Shown one piece after another: positions 8,726 to 16,418 of a DNA stretch of 64,000 nucleotides (position 1 is its first letter; every line of letters starts with the position of its first letter). Source of the stretch: Candidatus Lindowbacteria bacterium RIFCSPLOWO2_12_FULL_62_27 (GTDB lineage: Bacteria; Lindowbacteria; 2-12-FULL-62-27); the NCBI GenBank assembly GCA_001784175.1, contig MFPR01000001.1, forward strand, positions 1 to 64,000, given 5' to 3'. Position numbers and translations under genes: made by a program. The notes beneath the pieces are model-generated. The model had not been told where the DNA came from. It was given only the letters and a program-made list of their open reading frames with translations, and made no database searches.

Positions 8726-9235
8726 ATGGCTCTTCGGCCTAAACTACAGGCTCTCTCATCCCTCAACCCCGTTCCCTTCACGGGGAAGGTATACCGCGTT
8801 GTTCGTGCGGGCCACAGAAATCAAATCCTTTCCACGGAAGGCAACCGCCATTTCGAGGGCCGCTATCATATGGCGGGCGAAACGGGGATGCTCTACACGT
8901 CGTTGAATAAGGACACGGCGAAGGATGAGGTTCTGCGCCACGCCGCAGCGGATATGATTCAGGATCCCCTCGTGTGCGCGGAGATTCAAATCCGCATGAA
9001 CCGTGTCTTGGATCTCACCCGCCGCGCGACATTGAACAAACTTGGAATCTCCCGGTCCGACCTGACGACGTTCGACCTCGTTCTTCCCCAAGCGATCGGC
9101 CTTCAGGCGCGGCGCGCCGGATTCGAGGGCATGATCGTGCCTTCCGCAACAGGGGAGGGGCACAATCTGGTCATTTTCGAAGACAATCTCGGCGAGGGCT
9201 GCCGAATCGAGATCGGGGAAATACAAAAAGTCTGA
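8726..9235 (+). CDS. RES-domain toxin (NAD+-degrading family)
   Basis: The protein has 169 residues and is of normal length for RES toxins. It shows the family's conserved elements: VYRVVRAGH with the key Arg, an EGRYH motif, LYTSLNKDTAKDEV with Tyr and Glu, and a C-terminal Ser/Asn region. Characterised Xre-RES systems use the RES protein to break down NAD+, so the same activity is expected here. The start at 8726 follows a TTG at 8723, and ATG is preferred. It lies 27 bp after the antitoxin stop, in the same operon. No frame damage is visible, so the module appears intact. Confidence 0.87.
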   Translation: MALRPKLQALSSLNPVPFTGKVYRVVRAGHRNQILSTEGNRHFEGRYHMAGETGMLYTSLNKDTAKDEVLRHAAADMIQDPLVCAEIQIRMNRVLDLTRRATLNKLGISRSDLTTFDLVLPQAIGLQARRAGFEGMIVPSATGEGHNLVIFEDNLGEGCRIEIGEIQKV

Positions 9236-9324
9236 TCCGGTTAAATCTGATTCGACGACGTGTGGGAGCCGTGCCTGTGTTTCAGCCCGGCCCGCGTCCG
9301 ACGGAGTTCGGCAAAAGTCAGCGT

Positions 9325-9475
9325 GCGTTTACTGGCGCGGCCGCAACCAGGACGCGAAACCCTCGCGGCCTGCGGCGGCAACCACACCACCGCGGCCCAG
9401 CGGCTCGGAATCTCCCGCAGCCAGCTTTACCGAAAACTCGAACGGTTGGGGATCAAGACAGAACAGACCGGCTAA
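9325..9475 (+). pseudogene. Remnant of a second NtrX-like regulator
   Basis: Bases 9325-9352 match 7518-7545 of the intact regulator (27 of 28 bases, encoding AFTGAAATR). Bases 9353 onward match 8112 onward (encoding [18 protein letters not shown] to the stop TAA at 9473-9475). The two pieces are joined directly, so about 566 bp present in the intact gene are missing and the reading frame shifts at the join. There is no regulator sequence upstream of 9325. The remnant is therefore non-functional and records an earlier, longer duplicate of the regulator gene. Confidence 0.85.
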
Positions 9476-9530
9476 ACGACCACGTCCACGTTCCGGCCGA
9501 GTCCCAGGGAGCGGTTGAGGTCCCGAATGG
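9353..9530. repeat. 178-bp direct repeat, copy 2
   Basis: This is the partner of 8112-8289 (about 93% identical, no gaps). Here the minus-strand small gene continues upstream of the repeat boundary into a complete frame with its own promoter, while in copy 1 the same gene is cut off at the boundary. Copy 2 thus preserves the original right-hand junction (regulator end facing the small gene), and copy 1 preserves the intact regulator. Confidence 0.9.
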
Positions 9531-9657
9531 ATTCGGCGTAGGAGCCGACCGTCTGCGGCGAATGAGGCCCGTTGACAGGCGGCTGCGTCAAATCCGCCGG
9601 CAACTGCACCGGTCTGCTTTCGTTGGTCGGAACATCAACCCGCGCTACGGGATCCAT
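9472..9657 (-). CDS. Small 61-residue protein of unknown function
   Basis: The frame begins at ATG 9657, with AGGAGG at 9669-9674 and a good promoter just upstream (see 9682-9710). The sequence is polar and Pro-rich at the N-terminus and ends SIRDLNRSLGLGRNVDVVV. Its stop overlaps the stop of the regulator remnant on the other strand. The duplicated 3' end at 8112-8289 encodes [18 protein letters not shown], so the C-terminal motif GLGRNVDV is kept while third positions and a few residues drift. That supports a real coding gene. I do not recognise the family. Confidence 0.55.
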   Translation of the reverse strand: MDPVARVDVPTNESRPVQLPADLTQPPVNGPHSPQTVGSYAESIRDLNRSLGLGRNVDVVV

Positions 9658-9681
9658 GGGGATCGCCACCTCCTCGAAGAC

Positions 9682-9710
9682 AGTTTACTCCATCGCGAGT
9701 GTTGATTCAA
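9682..9710 (-). promoter_or_regulatory. Sigma70-type promoter of the 61-residue gene
   Basis: On the minus strand TTGAAT (9710-9705) and TAAACT (9687-9682) are separated by 17 bases. The expected transcription start is near 9675, giving a leader of about 18 nt that contains the AGGAGG ribosome-binding site. The promoter is divergent from the aldehyde oxidoreductase operon starting at 9749. Confidence 0.6.
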
Positions 9711-9748
9711 GTCGCCGCCTATGGTCACATGAACCAACCATTGGGCGC

Positions 9749-10363
9749 ATGGACAAGCAAAAGGATGGAATCAGCCGTCGGACATTTCTGAAATCAGGGG
9801 CCGCCGCAATTGGCATGGCGGCGGCCGGCGCAGGCCGGGTCAGCGCGGAGGCCGGCGAGGCTCCGGAGGCACTCGGGCCCGGGCCGGTTCCCTGCGCGCT
9901 CTCGGTCAACGGCCGGGAAGTCCGCATCGAGATCGAGCCGCGCGTGACGCTCCTTCGGGCGCTGCGCCATTATTCGGACTACACAGGTCCCAAAGAAATC
10001 TGCGATCGCGGCGCATGCGGCGGCTGTACCGTCCTTCTGGACGGAAAGCCCGTCGCGAGCTGCATGATGCTCGCGCTGGACGCGCAAGGCCGGCCGATCA
10101 CGACCGTCGAAGGGCTCGCCCGCGACGGCAAGCTCCATCCGGTTCAGGAAGCCTTCAAAACTTGCGACGCCTACCAGTGCGGCTACTGCACGCCCGGCAT
10201 GCTCCTGTCGACCGTCGCGCTCCTCAAGGAAAACCCCGCGCCGAGCCTCGACGAGATCAAGCGCGGACTCGAAGGCAACCTGTGCCGGTGCGCCGCCTAC
10301 AACCATATTTTTGACGCCGTTCAGATGGCGGCGAAAAAAATGTCCGCATCGCCCGCAAAATAA
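9749..10363 (+). CDS. Tat-exported [2Fe-2S] subunit of a molybdenum hydroxylase (PaoA-like)
   Basis: The protein has 204 residues. A twin-arginine signal (SRRTFLKSGAAAIGMAAAGAG, Arg10-Arg11) marks it for export of the folded complex. The plant-type [2Fe-2S] site is CDRGACGGCTVLLDGKPVASC, and the second cluster site of the xanthine oxidase family is CGYCTPG plus LCRC. A Tat signal on only this small subunit is known from E. coli PaoABC, where it carries the whole heterotrimer to the periplasm. The start at 9749 is chosen because it gives the Tat signal; longer in-frame upstream codons belong to the divergent promoter region. The molybdenum-subunit gene begins two bases after the stop. Confidence 0.92.
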   Translation: MDKQKDGISRRTFLKSGAAAIGMAAAGAGRVSAEAGEAPEALGPGPVPCALSVNGREVRIEIEPRVTLLRALRHYSDYTGPKEICDRGACGGCTVLLDGKPVASCMMLALDAQGRPITTVEGLARDGKLHPVQEAFKTCDAYQCGYCTPGMLLSTVALLKENPAPSLDEIKRGLEGNLCRCAAYNHIFDAVQMAAKKMSASPAK

Positions 10364-10365
10364 AG

Positions 10366-12447
10366 ATGGCTCGCCTGCGTCTGAAAGTCGGCTTTGTGGG
10401 TGGATACGAGGAGATCGAAGTCGACGTTCCGGACGACGGGCCCGTGCCGTGGGACGCGGACTCCAAACTCGCCGTCGTTTCCAAGTCCCACCCGCGGATC
10501 AATGCCGCTGACATCCTCACCGGCCGGGCGCGATTTGCCACCGACATCAAGCGACGCGGGATGCTCTACGCCAAAATCCTTCGATGCCCCTACGGACACG
10601 CGAAAGTTGGGCGCGTGACGGTGCCGGATATCGCCGGCGTCCGCCATGTGGAGAAGAAGGAGGGCAAAGAGTGTTTCTTCGCCGGAGACGACGTCGCGAT
10701 CGTGGTGGCCGACACGCAGGAGATCGCCGAGGAGGCCGGCCGGCGGGCCGAGGTCGACTACGAAATCCTGCCGCACGCGGTGACGATGGAGGACGCAATC
10801 GAGGGACCGGGGGTTTTTCGCGGCGGAAATCGGATGCGCGCCCAGACCCGGGATGAGGGGGATGTCGATCAGGGGTTGAAAGAGGCGGCCGTGGTGTTGG
10901 AGCGGACCTACAAGACTCAGGCGCAGACGCATTCCTGTCTCGAACCTCACAGCGCCGTCGCAGAGTTCAATTCCGGGGGGGTGACGGTCTGGACGTCGAC
11001 CCAGAGCGTCCAGGGCAACCGGGAACAGATCACCGAAGCGCTCGATTTGAGCGCCGGCCAAGTCCGCGTGATCGCCGAGTATGTCGGCGGCGGATTCGGA
11101 AGCAAATTCGGCGCGCAGAGCGGCGCGACCGTGGCGGAACTTTCCAGGAAACTGGATGCGCCCGTGAAACTCCTGCCGGACCGGGCGGAAGAGCACGCGG
11201 CCAACGGCAACCGGCCGCCGTCGATTCAGAAAGTCAAAGCGGGCATCCGAAAGGACGGCGTCGTCACCGCATGGATCGTCGACTCGTACGGGTCCGGCGG
11301 ATACGCCGGTGGCGGCGGCGGGCCGGCGAATCCTCTGAAATATTTGTATCCATTCACGAACTGGCGGAAGACGCACGTCGACGTTCGGATCAACGGCGGC
11401 GCAGCCTTGCCCTTTCGCGCGCCCGGCCATCCCCAGGGCGTGTTCGCCATCGAATCGATGATCGACGAGCTGGCCGCGCGCGTCGGGATGGATCCGCTCG
11501 AGGTTCGGAAAAAAAATGATACGAGTCCCGTCCGGCGCGCCCAGTTCGACGCGGGCGCGAAGCGGATCGGATGGAGCCGGCGCGCACAGCCGACCGGTTC
11601 CGAACAGGGCCCCCTCAAACACGGGATCGGGATGGCCGGCGCCACGTGGGGTGGGCAGGGCGGTCCGCCGGCGGAGATCACCGCCGTCCGGCATGCCGAC
11701 GGCACGTTCGAGTTTCACAGCGGCGCGCAGGACATCGGCACGGGCATCCGGACCGCGATCGCCGTCATCGCGGCCGAGGAATTGGGCGTCCGGCCGGCGG
11801 ACATCAAGGTGAAAATCGGCGACAGCGATCTTCCCTATGGACCCGGAAGCGGTGGAAGCGTGACAGCGCCGTCCGTTCTGCCGGCCGTTCGGGAGGCCGC
11901 GCACAAATTGAAACAGGAGATCGCGAAACAGGGCGCCGGCGCTCCGGGCGGAAAAATAACCGTGACCGGATCGAGGCCGGAGGATTTCCGCCGGTACCGC
12001 GGCGGCGTCGCCGGATGCCAGTTCGCGGAAGTCGAAGTCGACACCGAAACCGGCATGGTGCGTGTGCTGAAGGTTGTGGCGGTGCAGGACTGCGGCCGCA
12101 TCGTGAACCGGCTCACAGCCGAAAGCCAGATTCAGGGCGGAGTCCTGCAAGGCATCAGTTACGCCCTGTTTGAGGAGCGGGTGCTGGACCGGCAGAAGGG
12201 CGCGATGCTGAACGCGGATTTCCTGAACTACAAGATCCTCGGACCGCGGGACACGCCCGACATCGACGTCGTCCTCTTCGAAGTCTCCAACGCCGGCAAC
12301 ACCGTCGGGCTCCTCGGCCTGGGCGAGCCGCCCACCGTCCCGACCGCGGCGGCCGTGGCCAACGCCGTCGCGAACGCCATCGGCGCGCGAATCTACGAGC
12401 TGCCCATCACGCCCGACAAGGTCCTGGGAGCGTTGAACAAAATATGA
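10366..12447 (+). CDS. Molybdopterin-binding catalytic subunit of aldehyde oxidoreductase (PaoC-like)
   Basis: At 693 residues it is close to PaoC length. The N-terminal part has the aldehyde oxidase a/b hammerhead pattern (LTGRARFATDIKRRGMLYAKILRCPYGHAKV). Cofactor-binding segments include GGGFGSKFG (241-249), the passage around FRAPGHPQG, GAQDIGTGIRT and GSGGSVTAPS. The catalytic glutamate is in GLGEPPTVP (about Glu654). It oxidises an aldehyde or N-heterocycle, passing electrons through the iron-sulfur clusters to FAD; the substrate cannot be read from sequence. Its stop overlaps the next start (ATGA). Confidence 0.92.
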   Translation: MARLRLKVGFVGGYEEIEVDVPDDGPVPWDADSKLAVVSKSHPRINAADILTGRARFATDIKRRGMLYAKILRCPYGHAKVGRVTVPDIAGVRHVEKKEGKECFFAGDDVAIVVADTQEIAEEAGRRAEVDYEILPHAVTMEDAIEGPGVFRGGNRMRAQTRDEGDVDQGLKEAAVVLERTYKTQAQTHSCLEPHSAVAEFNSGGVTVWTSTQSVQGNREQITEALDLSAGQVRVIAEYVGGGFGSKFGAQSGATVAELSRKLDAPVKLLPDRAEEHAANGNRPPSIQKVKAGIRKDGVVTAWIVDSYGSGGYAGGGGGPANPLKYLYPFTNWRKTHVDVRINGGAALPFRAPGHPQGVFAIESMIDELAARVGMDPLEVRKKNDTSPVRRAQFDAGAKRIGWSRRAQPTGSEQGPLKHGIGMAGATWGGQGGPPAEITAVRHADGTFEFHSGAQDIGTGIRTAIAVIAAEELGVRPADIKVKIGDSDLPYGPGSGGSVTAPSVLPAVREAAHKLKQEIAKQGAGAPGGKITVTGSRPEDFRRYRGGVAGCQFAEVEVDTETGMVRVLKVVAVQDCGRIVNRLTAESQIQGGVLQGISYALFEERVLDRQKGAMLNADFLNYKILGPRDTPDIDVVLFEVSNAGNTVGLLGLGEPPTVPTAAAVANAVANAIGARIYELPITPDKVLGALNKI

Positions 12448-13391
12448 ACCGCTTTGAATATGTTGCGGCCCCGGATGTCGGTGGCGCTCTGGCTGCGAGG
12501 CGGCCCGATGCCGCATTCAAGGCCGGCGGGATGGACCTCCTGGACCTGATGAAATCGTCCATCCGCGCGCCCGGACGGCTCGTCAACCTCCTCACAATCG
12601 ATGAACTGAAGGGCATCGATGTGGACACATCCGGCGCCACGATCGGCGCGCTGGCCACGCTCGCGGAAATTGCGGACCACCCCGATCTCGCCCGGATGTT
12701 TCCGGCGCTGGCCCTCGCCGCCGGCCATGCCGCCACACCGCAGGTCCGGAATGTCGCGACGATCGGCGGGAATATTCTTCAACGGCCGCGCTGCTGGTAC
12801 TTCAGGATGGCCCAGTACCCGTGCCTGAAAAAGGGAGGCGATACATGTTTCGCAATGGATGGCGAAAACAAGTATCACGCCATTTTCGAGAACAGCCTCT
12901 GCGCGATGGTCCACCCGTCCAACACGGCCGTGGCGCTCCTGGCGCTGGACGCGGTCGTGCGGACGGCGGGGTCGGGAGAAATTCCCATACGGAAATTCTT
13001 CGTGACGCCGGATCAGGACATCCTGCGGGAATCCGCGCTGGCCGAGGGTGAACTCGTCACCCAACTGTTCATACCGGCCACGGGCGCCCGCAGTCACTAT
13101 CTCGAGTTCCGCGAGCGCCAGTCCTTCGACTGGGCGCTGGTCAGCGCCGCAGCCGCCGCTGAGCTGGAGGGGCAGACGCTCAATAACGCGCGCGTGGTTC
13201 TCGGCTCAGTCGCGCCCATCCCTTGGCGGATCGACCTCGGTGAGATCGCCGCGACGGACGAGGCCTTGGACCGGGCGGCCGACGAGGCGGTTCGGGGCGC
13301 AACGCCGCTGGCGAAAAACAAATACAAAGTCCAGCTTGCCCGTACCGCGATCCGCCGGAGTCTGCGGGAACTCGCGCGGGCAACGGAGTAA
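12444..13391 (+). CDS. FAD- and probably [4Fe-4S]-binding subunit of aldehyde oxidoreductase (PaoB-like)
   Basis: The protein has 315 residues. FAD-binding motifs of the CoxM/XDH middle-subunit family are present: KAGGMDLLDLMK near 27-37 and ATIGGNI at 105-111. The loop after it carries four cysteines (117, 127, 135, 153) in QRPRCWYF, YPCLKKGG, DTCFAMDG and SLCAMVHPSN. That arrangement is the extra [4Fe-4S] site described for the PaoB type and absent from ordinary CoxM. The gene order Fe-S, Mo, FAD differs from paoABC (Fe-S, FAD, Mo). The three subunits are translationally linked and should form one periplasmic heterotrimer. Confidence 0.9.
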   Translation: MNRFEYVAAPDVGGALAARRPDAAFKAGGMDLLDLMKSSIRAPGRLVNLLTIDELKGIDVDTSGATIGALATLAEIADHPDLARMFPALALAAGHAATPQVRNVATIGGNILQRPRCWYFRMAQYPCLKKGGDTCFAMDGENKYHAIFENSLCAMVHPSNTAVALLALDAVVRTAGSGEIPIRKFFVTPDQDILRESALAEGELVTQLFIPATGARSHYLEFRERQSFDWALVSAAAAAELEGQTLNNARVVLGSVAPIPWRIDLGEIAATDEALDRAADEAVRGATPLAKNKYKVQLARTAIRRSLRELARATE

Positions 13392-13393
13392 TC

Positions 13394-13603
13394 ATGGAAA
13401 ACGGGAGCGCCTGCAGGTATCTTCGCTGCAAGGAAATGTACCATCGATCAAGCGTTACTGAACCCGCAGAGGATCACGGCACGACTGTTTTCTGGTGCCT
13501 TCGCACATTCAGGCCGCTCGGCCCTGACGACGACCCCTGCACGCGCGCGGCGTGCCGAGCCGGCCGGGCCTGTTACCAGGCATCCACGCGGACCGCCGTA
13601 TGA
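13394..13603 (+). CDS. Small Cys-rich protein
   Basis: This 69-residue protein starts two bases after the FAD-subunit stop and overlaps the next start (ATGA), so it sits within the operon. It has six cysteines (7, 12, 35, 49, 54, 60) in ACRYLRCKEMY, FWCLRTFRPLGPDDDPC and ACRAGRACY. The spacing looks like a metal- or cluster-binding site, but I cannot name the cofactor. The short form and the LGPDD-x2-C-x-C-like pattern fit a recurring family of uncharacterised bacterial Cys-rich proteins. A link to cofactor handling for the oxidoreductase, or to the next gene's product, is only suggested by position. Confidence 0.7.
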   Translation: MENGSACRYLRCKEMYHRSSVTEPAEDHGTTVFWCLRTFRPLGPDDDPCTRAACRAGRACYQASTRTAV

Positions 13604-14580
13604 ACATCGTCACCCTGGCGCGGGGTCACAAGTTGTTTTTCGAAGGCGACCCGGCGCGGGATATCTTTTTTCTGACCGCCGGAAAGCTGACCGTGATGAA
13701 AGGCAACACGTTCATTTGCGAATTGGAGCCGCCCGCGTTTATCGGGGAACTCGGATGCATCCTCAGCCTCCCGCGCACCACGACCGTCTACGCCTGCATC
13801 CCCACAACCCTCGAGGCGCGCGCCGGAAGGGAACTTCTGGAAAGGATGACCTTGAAAGACGACCATGGCTGGAAATTCCTCCAGGCACTGAGCCGGCGGT
13901 TCGACCTGACGAAGGCCCGGGTCCTGGAATATCAGTTCACCATTCTCGACGAATGCCGCAAGATCCTTTCCGTCCTGATCGCCGATCAGCAGGTAGCCGA
14001 CAAGCGATTGAAGCCGGCGGACGTCAAAAAACTGCGGCCGGAAGCCGAGCGGCTGCTGGCCGAATCCGTCCGGAAGGAGGATCCGGTTTTCGATTTCGAC
14101 GTTCTGAAAAGCACCGCGCGCAGGTACCGGGTGGACGGCAAATTCGAGTCTGTCCTGTCGGCCCAGTTCCGGTCGTTCACGCCGCTCGATCTGAAACCGT
14201 TCCGGATTCCGAATTTCGACACCTATTTGAATTTCGAGTCCGCCGCGCGGGACATCGCCGAAAAAGTCGTCGTCCTCACCCGCTACATGGCCGACTTCGT
14301 CACGCTCGAACTGCCCACCTTCGAAAGCGACGCCATCCGGGCCGAAAAAAAAGTTCCGTTCGGCCGGCGCGGAGAGCTTCTGAAAAAACTTTTCGTTGAT
14401 GCCCGGCCTCCTGCGCCGGATGAATCGTCCGTACAACTGCGGGCCGATTTCGAAAGCGCCCTCCAGGCCTTCTCGGCCGACCCCACCCACGAGACGCGGT
14501 CGCTCTTTCCGCTCGCCCGATGTTTCGATCTCGATCAGGCGTACCTCAAAAATTTGCCGGCGGTCCTCAAAGAGAGATGA
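13600..14580 (+). CDS. Cyclic-nucleotide-binding-domain protein without DNA-binding domain
   Basis: The protein has 326 residues. Residues 1-115 form a cNMP-binding beta-roll (HKLFFEGDPARDIFFLTAGKLTVMKG) with a phosphate-binding cassette GELGCILSLPRTTTVYA that keeps the key Glu and Arg. The remaining ~210 residues are largely helical and contain no helix-turn-helix, so it is not a CRP-type transcription factor; the region is not recognised. It is coupled by ATGA overlaps to the genes on both sides. A cytoplasmic nucleotide-responsive effector is inferred. Confidence 0.75.
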   Translation: MNIVTLARGHKLFFEGDPARDIFFLTAGKLTVMKGNTFICELEPPAFIGELGCILSLPRTTTVYACIPTTLEARAGRELLERMTLKDDHGWKFLQALSRRFDLTKARVLEYQFTILDECRKILSVLIADQQVADKRLKPADVKKLRPEAERLLAESVRKEDPVFDFDVLKSTARRYRVDGKFESVLSAQFRSFTPLDLKPFRIPNFDTYLNFESAARDIAEKVVVLTRYMADFVTLELPTFESDAIRAEKKVPFGRRGELLKKLFVDARPPAPDESSVQLRADFESALQAFSADPTHETRSLFPLARCFDLDQAYLKNLPAVLKER

Positions 14581-15473
14581 ACGGAAATCGAATGGCGCTG
14601 TCAGCCGTCCTGTGCGGCGCGTTGCTGGCCCTGGTGTTGGAGACGCCGCTGGAGGGAAAATCGAGAGCGCGGAAGGAAACGAATCGCGGCGGGAGCGCCG
14701 GCAAGGGCGCAGGACTCCAACTCGTGCCTGACTATCTGGTTTCCAAGGCCGATGGCGCCTATTTCCAGTTGCAGAACATGACCGTGCAGGTCGCATTTGC
14801 CAATTTGACCGACGCCCCAAAAATGACGCTCAACGTTCTCTGCCGGCTGGACCCCGAACGCATGCCGCTCGAATATGACAGGGTCGCGCGAGTGCGCAGC
14901 GTCAAGTTCAACAATGGATGGAAACCGGCGCCGGAGGAATTTCTGTCCATGAGGGAGCACCAGAGCCGGTCCAAGGTGCGCGAAAGCAACAACACGTTTT
15001 ATTTTCAGATTCAACTTCCTCTTCCCGCGCGCGCCGCGAACGCCATCGAGCGGCTCGAAGGCACGCTGACCGTTTATGACGACGACTCGCCCAGGGACAC
15101 CGCATTTCTGTCGTTCACTGATCCGGAGGATGCCCGAGGGACTGCGCAAGCGGGACCGTTCCGGCTGACGCTGAAGGAAATCACGGAAGAGGAGGAAGAG
15201 GGAGGCAAGACGGCGGTGATCGAAGGCCTGAAAAACGATGCTTTCCGCGGAGCCCTGAACCATCTATACGAGTGGCTGCTCGTCCTGCAGAACGGGAAAA
15301 AAATTTCCGCCGCCGGACAGTCCGCCGGGCAATCCCGCGCGCGCGCAACCTTTCGGCCCTATTTTGAGGTCCCGGGCAAAGTCGGCGCCATCAAGGGCGT
15401 TCTCGTATCCTGGTCCAAAGAAACATCCGAACGGGAAATCCCGTTCGTCTTCGAGGAAATCCCTCTGCCCTGA
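14577..15473 (+). CDS. Exported protein of unknown function
   Basis: The protein has 298 residues. The start at 14577 (ATGA overlap with the preceding stop) gives a short signal-type N-terminus, MNGNRMALSAVLCGALLALVLETPLEG. The rest reads as beta-rich (VQVAFANLTDAPKMTLNVL, NTFYFQIQLPLPARAA, ATFRPYFEVPGKVGAI), with a paired internal resemblance between the first and last thirds that could be two immunoglobulin-like modules. No catalytic motif was seen. It is the last gene of the operon that starts with the aldehyde oxidoreductase and is followed seven bases later by panE. Confidence 0.6.
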   Translation: MNGNRMALSAVLCGALLALVLETPLEGKSRARKETNRGGSAGKGAGLQLVPDYLVSKADGAYFQLQNMTVQVAFANLTDAPKMTLNVLCRLDPERMPLEYDRVARVRSVKFNNGWKPAPEEFLSMREHQSRSKVRESNNTFYFQIQLPLPARAANAIERLEGTLTVYDDDSPRDTAFLSFTDPEDARGTAQAGPFRLTLKEITEEEEEGGKTAVIEGLKNDAFRGALNHLYEWLLVLQNGKKISAAGQSAGQSRARATFRPYFEVPGKVGAIKGVLVSWSKETSEREIPFVFEEIPLP

Positions 15474-15479
15474 ACGCGG

Positions 15480-16418
15480 ATGTACCATATCTTCGTCGTC
15501 GGGGCCGGAGCGGTCGGCGGATATTTTGGCGCGCGCCTCGCTGCGGCCGGCGAGCCGGTGACCTTCGTATGCCGGGGGAAAACGCGTGAGGCCATCCGCC
15601 GGGGCGGTCTGCGAATCGAAAGCGTCGCCGGCGACCTGCATCTCAGGCCGCCCACGGTGGAACGGCCGGACGGGTCGGTTCAGGCGGACCTGATTCTGTG
15701 GGCGGTCAAGGAATATCACAACCGCGAGGCATTCGAATCCGTCCGGCCCCTCGTCGGTGAGCGCACGACGGTCCTCTCGCTCCAAAACGGCGTCGATCCG
15801 GTGGACGAACTGGCCGATGCGTTCGGCGCCAGGAAAATCGTCGGCGGATTTGCCGGCCTTGCCGCGGGCGTGGTCGAGCCCGGACGGATTCGCCACACGG
15901 CCATGGGACAGATCACGCTCGGAGAACTCGACGGCGCAGTCTCCGAACGCGTCCGCGCGATCGCACAGAGGCTCGAAAAGGCCGGCGTGCCCCACCGCGT
16001 TTCAGAAAACATCCGACGCGATCTGTGGGGCAAACTTGCCTGGAATGCCGCATTCAATCCGCTTTCAGTGATTCTGCGCGCGACCGTCGAGGAACTCCTG
16101 AACGATCTGGCCGCGTTGTCGATCCTCAAACGCGCGATGGAGGAGGTTGTCGCGGTCGCGAAAGCGGAGGGGCATGAACTTTCGCCGCGCCTCCTGCAGG
16201 CCTATCTGAATCCGCCGGAGCCGGCGAAGGGCTTTCTCACGTCCATGCTTCAGGATTTTCTGAAAGGCCGGCCCATGGAAGTCGACGCGATCAGCGGCGC
16301 CGTCGTCCGCTGCGCGCGACGTCGGAACGTCAGCGTGCCCGTGAACGAGATGTACTACGACCTTCTGCGATATTGGGACCTGCGGCCCGACGCACGATTT
16401 CACCTGTCCGCCAGTTGA
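15480..16418 (+). CDS. panE: 2-dehydropantoate 2-reductase
   Basis: The protein has 312 residues, normal for the ketopantoate reductase family. The NADPH-binding loop VVGAGAVGGYFGARLAAAG is at 4-22. The catalytic lysine lies in WAVKEYHN, the substrate Asn in LQNGVD, and a second conserved Lys/Asn pair in LWGKLAWNAAFNP. It reduces ketopantoate to pantoate in pantothenate/CoA synthesis, though paralogues acting on other 2-oxo acids look similar. It overlaps the convergent gene 16330-17622 at the 3' end by about 90 bp. The start has no strong ribosome-binding site and is chosen for the Rossmann N-terminus. Confidence 0.88.
   Translation: MYHIFVVGAGAVGGYFGARLAAAGEPVTFVCRGKTREAIRRGGLRIESVAGDLHLRPPTVERPDGSVQADLILWAVKEYHNREAFESVRPLVGERTTVLSLQNGVDPVDELADAFGARKIVGGFAGLAAGVVEPGRIRHTAMGQITLGELDGAVSERVRAIAQRLEKAGVPHRVSENIRRDLWGKLAWNAAFNPLSVILRATVEELLNDLAALSILKRAMEEVVAVAKAEGHELSPRLLQAYLNPPEPAKGFLTSMLQDFLKGRPMEVDAISGAVVRCARRRNVSVPVNEMYYDLLRYWDLRPDARFHLSAS

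Noticed and set aside
8112-9530. The direct repeats as attachment sites of an integrative element
   Set aside because: No integrase or tRNA gene is present and the repeats are 178 bp and 93% identical, more like homologous duplication than short identical att cores.
10321-12516. 731-residue minus-strand frame opposite the molybdenum subunit
   Set aside because: It is an antisense shadow caused by high third-position GC; its translation has no family resemblance while the plus strand encodes an intact enzyme.
13600-14580. cNMP-binding protein as the regulator of the CRP-type sites
   Set aside because: It has no helix-turn-helix or other DNA-binding segment, so it cannot be the direct binder of the TTGTGA-N6-TCACAA operators.
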